Shown here: positions 59,585 through 64,000 of the stretch, piece after piece
Numbering within the stretch: position 1 is the first letter of the stretch
How the letters are laid out: each line of letters opens with the position of its first letter
DNA from: Filimonas sp.
Lineage (GTDB): Bacteria > Bacteroidota > Bacteroidia > Chitinophagales > Chitinophagaceae
Direction: 5' to 3'
Assembly (NCBI GenBank): GCA_017306865.1
Contig: JAFKHH010000011.1
Span: forward strand, 868,001 to 932,000
Length of the DNA stretch: 64,000 nt
Program-made: the position numbers and the translations under genes
Notes under the pieces: model-generated
The model's input: only the letters and a program-made list of their open reading frames with translations
What the model was told of the DNA's origin: nothing
The model's database searches: none

Positions 59585-60253
59585 CTACAAATCTTCAAAC
59601 CCATACACATCTGCTTCGGCTTCAAATTCTTTCTCTGTGAGTGAGGAGAGGTAGATCGTTTCGTCGTAAATATTGCCTTCGCGGTCCGTTAGGTACCAGA
59701 TAAGATTTGTTCCTTTTTGATAAATGACAAGTGCATCCCGTTTTACAACCAGTGCATAGTCTTCTGCCACATCGTCCAGGAAGTCTTCTACACTTTCCAG
59801 TTCATCTGTAACAATACTGCCTGCAAACTCGTAACCACCTTGCGCGCATTGGTAGTATAAGATCTCGCGTATAAAATCCGGTAATGCAATATCCTCGGAG
59901 TAGTCATCCACATGGTCATCAAACACTTGTCTTTGATAAACGATTGCTTCTTCGTTAGTTGCCTCTTCCGGTTTTACACCCCAGTAACAGACGGCCTGGT
60001 TTTCTTCCATAAAGATTAATAACCCCTTTTCGATTGCGATTTCAGCAGGCGCTTCAAAACGCTGAAAGGAGCTGGTAAGCATTGAAATGTTGCCAGCAAG
60101 CAGGTAAAACGCTTTTAATGCAGCCGGTAAAGATGATTGAAGACGTGTTTCCGTAGTGGTAATAATGTCCGGGGCAATGCCATCTGCTGCTGTCAATGCA
60201 CGGCCTATGAGGCTTTCGGCAATTTGCTTTATCATAAGGTTTGCTGTTTGCAT
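59585..60253 (-). CDS. SMI1/KNR4 (SUKH)-like protein
   Basis: Starting at ATG 60253, the 222-residue acidic protein has the SUKH-like pattern: TETRLQSSLPAALKAFYLLAG, then LLIFMEENQAVCYWGV and a C-terminal half with IYQKGTNLIWYLTDREG. SUKH proteins often act as immunity proteins in toxin systems, but no toxin gene is adjacent and stand-alone members are common. An ATG at 60286 is also in frame; a TACTTTGG promoter-like sequence between the two favours 60253. Confidence 0.75.
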   Translation of the reverse strand: MQTANLMIKQIAESLIGRALTAADGIAPDIITTTETRLQSSLPAALKAFYLLAGNISMLTSSFQRFEAPAEIAIEKGLLIFMEENQAVCYWGVKPEEATNEEAIVYQRQVFDDHVDDYSEDIALPDFIREILYYQCAQGGYEFAGSIVTDELESVEDFLDDVAEDYALVVKRDALVIYQKGTNLIWYLTDREGNIYDETIYLSSLTEKEFEAEADVYGFEDL

Positions 60254-60473
60254 ATTTTCTGCCAAAGTAGTATAAGTTAAATACATGTCGTATAGCTAAG
60301 CGCTTAACCGCAAGAGTGGCCTGGGTAAATTACTTATTTCGTGCAAATGTGCAGGCCCGGAAAGTCCTTAATAAATTATGAATAACTTATAAGCATCTTT
60401 AAATCAGCTTAATATTGGTGTAATAAAAGAGATAAGTCGTATATTAATACTAGTCAATTGATATATTTGTTAT

Positions 60474-63400
60474 ATGCAGATATCCTTAAACAGGCGTTTG
60501 TACATAGGATTTACCCTCGCCATTATACTCGTAATATTTGTGTGTGCCGCTTCTTACCTCACTTTCCAGAAGCAATCTGATGAGAGTGGGTGGGTAACGC
60601 ATACCTACCAGGTGCTGGATAAGACAACAGAAGTACGTGAGACCATAACGGACATGCGTGGCAGTCGCAGAAGTTACCGGCTTACAGGTGATACAAAATA
60701 CCTGGCGCCTTATACACAATCCCTTGCACAGATCGCACCACAGATTAATGAACTGAAGCAAATGGTTCGGGATAATTCTGTACAGTATGAACGGATAGAC
60801 AGCCTGAAAGATGCAACGCAACGTTTGATCGCTTACTGGGAAGAAATGCCACTGATCCACCCAAGTGATGATCATGCTAAAACAGTTGAGATCACACGCC
60901 AGGAAGAGACATTAATGGATTATACCAAAGATCTGTTACTGCACATTACCCAGGAAGAAAACAAGTTGCTTGTTATGCGAGAAGAAAGCAATAGTAAGCT
61001 ATTGGGAATGGTGGGTAATATCTTGTTATTTGGCGGATTACTGATCCTGGTGGTTGTGTTTATATTGATCTACACGATAGCCAATGAATTTCGGATAAGG
61101 AAGAAGGCGGAAGGTGAACTGAAAGATAACTATGAGGAACTGGAACAGCTAAATACTGAAGCAACAGAAAAAAACTGGTTACTGGAAGGTAACGCAACAA
61201 TAAATGATAGCCTGCAAGGTGCAGTCAACTCCGCAACGCTGTCGCAGGATGTGCTTACTGCACTGGTAAAATACCTGGGGGTGCCGGCTGGTGCTTTGTA
61301 CCTGCTGGATGAGAATGATAATAAGCTGCACCAGGTAGCTACGGTGGCTGTTATTGCCAATACGCAACAGGTGTTTGCAATAGGAGAAGGCATTGTGGGT
61401 AATGCTGCATTGACAAAAGAGATTTCGCTGATCAGGAATGTTCCGGACGAGTACTGGAAAGTACAATCGGGAACAGGTAATACTTCCGGTAAAGGCGAGA
61501 TAGCATGTATGCCTTTCTGGTTGAATAAAGAGCTGAAGGGGGTAATAGAGCTAGGGAATTTTTCTCCATTCACAGAAGGGCAGATCAACCTGTTGAGGAC
61601 AATTGTAAGAAATATTGCGACTGCTATGGATGCAAGGCAGGCAAGTGAAAAAGTAGACGCATTGTTCGGGCAGGTGCAGGAACAAAAAGAAATACTGGAG
61701 CATCAGCAGGAAGAGCTGCGCCAGACAAATGAAGAACTGACAAGACAGGCTGAAATATTACAGGCTTCTGAAGAGGAACTGAAGGTGCAGGAAGAAGAGC
61801 TGAGACAAATAAATGCAGAGCTGGAGGAAAAGAACGAAGCCGTAGAAGTTGCAAGGCAAACACTTTCCATAAAAGCGAAGGAGCTGGAAGTGACGAGTAA
61901 GTATAAGTCGGAATTCCTGGCTAACATGTCGCATGAGCTTCGTACGCCACTGAACAGTGTACTGATCCTTGCCAAACTGTTAGCAGAAAATAAACCGGGT
62001 AACCTGACGGATAAGCAGGTGGAGTATGCAAATATTGTACACAAGTCAGGTACGGACCTGCTGAAACTGATCAATGATATACTTGATCTTTCGAAAATAG
62101 AAGCTGGCAAGATAGAGCTACATTTCGAAAAGGTAACAACAGAGTTTATACTGAAAGATATACAACAGCTTTTTGCTGTGGTAGCAGATGATAAACAAGT
62201 AACGTTTACTTTGAACAAAGAGGCGGATGTGCCGGAACACATTTATACGGATAAGCAGCGCCTGGAGCAGGTGATTAAAAACCTGCTGTCGAATGCCTTT
62301 AAGTTTACGCCAAAACAGGGCAGCGTTACACTGAACATGCGCATTGAAAAAGACCGTTCTTCCATATCAGACATTACACTCTTGCAGGCGGAACATGTAG
62401 TGGCAATAGATGTGAAAGATACTGGTATTGGTATCGGGACAGATAAACAGCAACTTATTTTTGAAGCATTTCAGCAGGCAGATGGGTCTACCAGCAGGAA
62501 ATATGGCGGTACGGGATTGGGTTTATCCATCAGTAAAGAACTGATAAAAATATTGGGTGGTGAAATAAGAGTGACTAGCATAGAAGGGCAGGGCAGTACG
62601 TTTACATTATACATTCCCGCAGGAAAAAGAAATGTAAGTGTGTACAAGGAGGATAGTAATGCAGTTGTGGAAAATGATGAGCAGAAAGAAATAAAACCAC
62701 TTAAAGAAATAGATTTCTCACAACTGGTACAGCAGACTGCGGTAAAAGATGACCGGGCTGATATTCAGCCTTCGGACCGTGTAATGCTGGTGATAGAAGA
62801 TGATCCTAGCTTTGCTGCAATTTTAAGAGACTTTGCAAGAAATAAAAGATACAAGGCTATTATAGCACTGCATGGTGATGAGGGATTGTACTACGCACAA
62901 AAGTATAAGCCTGATGCGATAACACTGGATATACAGATACCGGTAATAGATGGCTGGACTGTATTGAAAGCGCTGAAGAATGATCCGTCATTGAAAAATA
63001 TACCGGTGCATGTGATCTCTGCTATGGATGATACGCAAACCCGGCTTTCCGGCGCAATCGCTTACCTGAAAAAACCGGTAGAGAAAGAGGATTTGGAAAA
63101 GGCATTCAGCATTATCGGTAGTCATGTAGCAGAGCATGCAAAAAAAGTGATTGTATTATCGGGAGAAATAGTAAAAGATGGTTCTCTTCAAAACCTGTTG
63201 GAGCAACGGAATTTTGAAGTAGAGTGTACGTATGCCCGGTCTGTGAGTGAAGTGATAGAAAGGATGAAGGAAATACGATATGATTGTATTATAGCCGACA
63301 TAGGCGCTGATATAGAAAAAGGTGTTGCAGATCTGCAGGCGTTGAATGTTGCGTCTAATCTGCAGGATATACCGGTAATCATATACCTGGATAAGGACAT

Positions 63401-63956
63401 TACGGCGGCAGATGAGCTTCGGCTAAATAAAATATCACCTGTGATTATACGGGAGTCTACGCACGCGAAAGACCGCCTGCTGGATGAGATGGAATTATTC
63501 CTCTATAAAGTACAGGAGGTGGAAGATAAGCCTGGCGGAATGCAACGCAAAGTATCTGCTATACCATTGTCTAATGATATACTGGCTAACAAAAAAATAT
63601 TGCTGGTAGATGATGATATGAGAAATGTGTTTGCATTGAGCACTGCGCTTGAAGAGCAGCATATGAATGTAGTGCCGGCAGGAGATGGAAAGGAAGCGTT
63701 GGATATATTGCGGAGCGATAGTAACATAGATCTGGTACTGATGGATGTGATGATGCCTGAAATGGATGGCTATGAAGCAACAAAACGGATCAGGAATGAA
63801 CTGAAGCTAACAAAGCTTCCGATCATTGCACTTACAGCAAAAGCGATGACTGGTGACAGGGAAAAATGTATAGCTGCAGGTGCATCCGACTATATATCTA
63901 AACCGGTAGATACAGGTAAACTTTTTTCTTTAATGCGTGTTTGGTTATCCCAATGA
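60474..63956 (+). CDS. Hybrid histidine kinase CHASE3-GAF-HisKA-HATPase-REC-REC-REC
   Basis: The 1160-residue protein starts with a membrane helix (8-30), a CHASE3 sensor (about 35-170, with ETITDMRGSRRSYRLTGD), a second helix (about 177-203) and a GAF domain (about 240-385). A long coiled coil, HisKA with H487 in MSHELRTPLN, and an ATPase domain (about 585-720) follow. Receiver 1 (about 770-890) has D819 in TLDIQIP. Receiver 2 (about 900-1025) has D942 but lacks the N-terminal acidic pair (VIVLSGEIVKDG) and looks degenerate. Receiver 3 (about 1042-1160) is complete, with D1091 in LMDVMMPEMDG. The signal is unknown. Confidence 0.93.
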   Translation: MQISLNRRLYIGFTLAIILVIFVCAASYLTFQKQSDESGWVTHTYQVLDKTTEVRETITDMRGSRRSYRLTGDTKYLAPYTQSLAQIAPQINELKQMVRDNSVQYERIDSLKDATQRLIAYWEEMPLIHPSDDHAKTVEITRQEETLMDYTKDLLLHITQEENKLLVMREESNSKLLGMVGNILLFGGLLILVVVFILIYTIANEFRIRKKAEGELKDNYEELEQLNTEATEKNWLLEGNATINDSLQGAVNSATLSQDVLTALVKYLGVPAGALYLLDENDNKLHQVATVAVIANTQQVFAIGEGIVGNAALTKEISLIRNVPDEYWKVQSGTGNTSGKGEIACMPFWLNKELKGVIELGNFSPFTEGQINLLRTIVRNIATAMDARQASEKVDALFGQVQEQKEILEHQQEELRQTNEELTRQAEILQASEEELKVQEEELRQINAELEEKNEAVEVARQTLSIKAKELEVTSKYKSEFLANMSHELRTPLNSVLILAKLLAENKPGNLTDKQVEYANIVHKSGTDLLKLINDILDLSKIEAGKIELHFEKVTTEFILKDIQQLFAVVADDKQVTFTLNKEADVPEHIYTDKQRLEQVIKNLLSNAFKFTPKQGSVTLNMRIEKDRSSISDITLLQAEHVVAIDVKDTGIGIGTDKQQLIFEAFQQADGSTSRKYGGTGLGLSISKELIKILGGEIRVTSIEGQGSTFTLYIPAGKRNVSVYKEDSNAVVENDEQKEIKPLKEIDFSQLVQQTAVKDDRADIQPSDRVMLVIEDDPSFAAILRDFARNKRYKAIIALHGDEGLYYAQKYKPDAITLDIQIPVIDGWTVLKALKNDPSLKNIPVHVISAMDDTQTRLSGAIAYLKKPVEKEDLEKAFSIIGSHVAEHAKKVIVLSGEIVKDGSLQNLLEQRNFEVECTYARSVSEVIERMKEIRYDCIIADIGADIEKGVADLQALNVASNLQDIPVIIYLDKDITAADELRLNKISPVIIRESTHAKDRLLDEMELFLYKVQEVEDKPGGMQRKVSAIPLSNDILANKKILLVDDDMRNVFALSTALEEQHMNVVPAGDGKEALDILRSDSNIDLVLMDVMMPEMDGYEATKRIRNELKLTKLPIIALTAKAMTGDREKCIAAGASDYISKPVDTGKLFSLMRVWLSQ

Positions 63957-64000
63957 TGAACGATAAAAGAGAAATCGGAGAGGACGATTTAAACGATATA
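63953..64000 (+). CDS. Start of a gene cut by the right window edge
   Basis: An ATG overlaps the kinase stop by 4 bp (ATGA) and opens a frame of 16 codons (MMNDKREIGEDDLNDI) without stop. The coupling implies a partner of the kinase. A CheR-type methyltransferase or response regulator would be usual, but the sequence is too short to tell. Confidence 0.5.
   Translation, partial: MMNDKREIGEDDLNDI

Noticed and set aside
59585-60253. Toxin-immunity locus based on the SUKH-like protein
   Set aside because: No polymorphic toxin, secretion gene or cluster of immunity proteins is nearby.
61703-62242. 179-codon Ser-rich frame on the minus strand
   Set aside because: It is antisense to the coiled-coil and HisKA part of the hybrid kinase; the Ser richness mirrors Glu/Leu codons.

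Overview
The window reads as a chromosomal segment of a Bacteroidota bacterium, most likely of the Chitinophagaceae or a close relative. The reasons are an ECF sigma factor, FecR, SusC and SusD set, TAnnTTTG-type -7 boxes, weak ribosome binding sites, many PchR-like AraC regulators, and families typical of the phylum (DUF2851, DUF2490, DUF4136, DUF983, GDPD-alkaline phosphatase fusion, CstB-like persulfide dioxygenase). I see no rRNA, tRNA, CRISPR array, prophage or complete insertion sequence. The only transposase-like gene is a lone IS3 OrfA-type HTH protein at 27157-27465.

Layout. 1-5.0 kb: a secreted MBL-rhodanese sulfur enzyme coupled to a PYROXD2-like flavoprotein, then a LytS/LytTR two-component pair read leftwards. 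5.2-17.7 kb: small accessory and housekeeping genes (DoxX, autoregulated TetR with small membrane proteins, VOC, GNAT, EamA exporter, flippase, a GlxA-type regulator, a SET-domain protein). 17.2-22.6 kb: an AraC/DUF983 pair divergent from a four-gene, translationally coupled operon of UbiA prenyltransferase, type III polyketide synthase, methyltransferase and FAD oxidoreductase. This looks like a small biosynthetic cluster for a prenylated or methylated phenolic or quinone-type product. 22.7-28.1 kb: YiaK-like reductase, a GDPD-alkaline phosphatase fusion, an outer-membrane barrel and a DUF4136 lipoprotein. 28.6-33.8 kb: four consecutive divergent AraC-family paralogues followed by a DUF2490 outer-membrane protein. 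34-43.3 kb: a YihY/BrkB protein, a LuxR-type HTH protein, and a SusD-SusC-FecR-ECF sigma locus read leftwards without adjacent degradative enzymes. 43.6-47.2 kb: an Rrf2 regulator with an NAD(P)H-binding protein sharing an operator motif, then LacI divergent from mannonate dehydratase uxuA. 47.5-60.3 kb: mostly housekeeping (2Fe-2S ferredoxin, IscX, KdsC-like phosphatase, UbiA, Maf, DUF2851, OsmC, LipA, phosphodiester glycosidase, dipeptide epimerase). 60.4-64 kb: a large hybrid histidine kinase, overlapped by the start of a gene that runs off the right edge.

The most striking non-coding feature is a set of dispersed intergenic repeat families with simple, recurring wording (for example ATTTGAGATTTGAAATTTC, AATCGTGAAACGG, GTACGAAGTACTAAG, ATGGTTTAATTGTT, CTTTGCGTCCTTTGCG). 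Copies lie directly behind genes and in about a dozen cases begin at, or supply, the stop codon. Two imperfect inverted copies of about 205 bp bracket the genes at 47.5-49.2 kb, and several palindromic modules form nested fold-back structures. All functional calls come from reading the protein sequences by eye; no database search was run.
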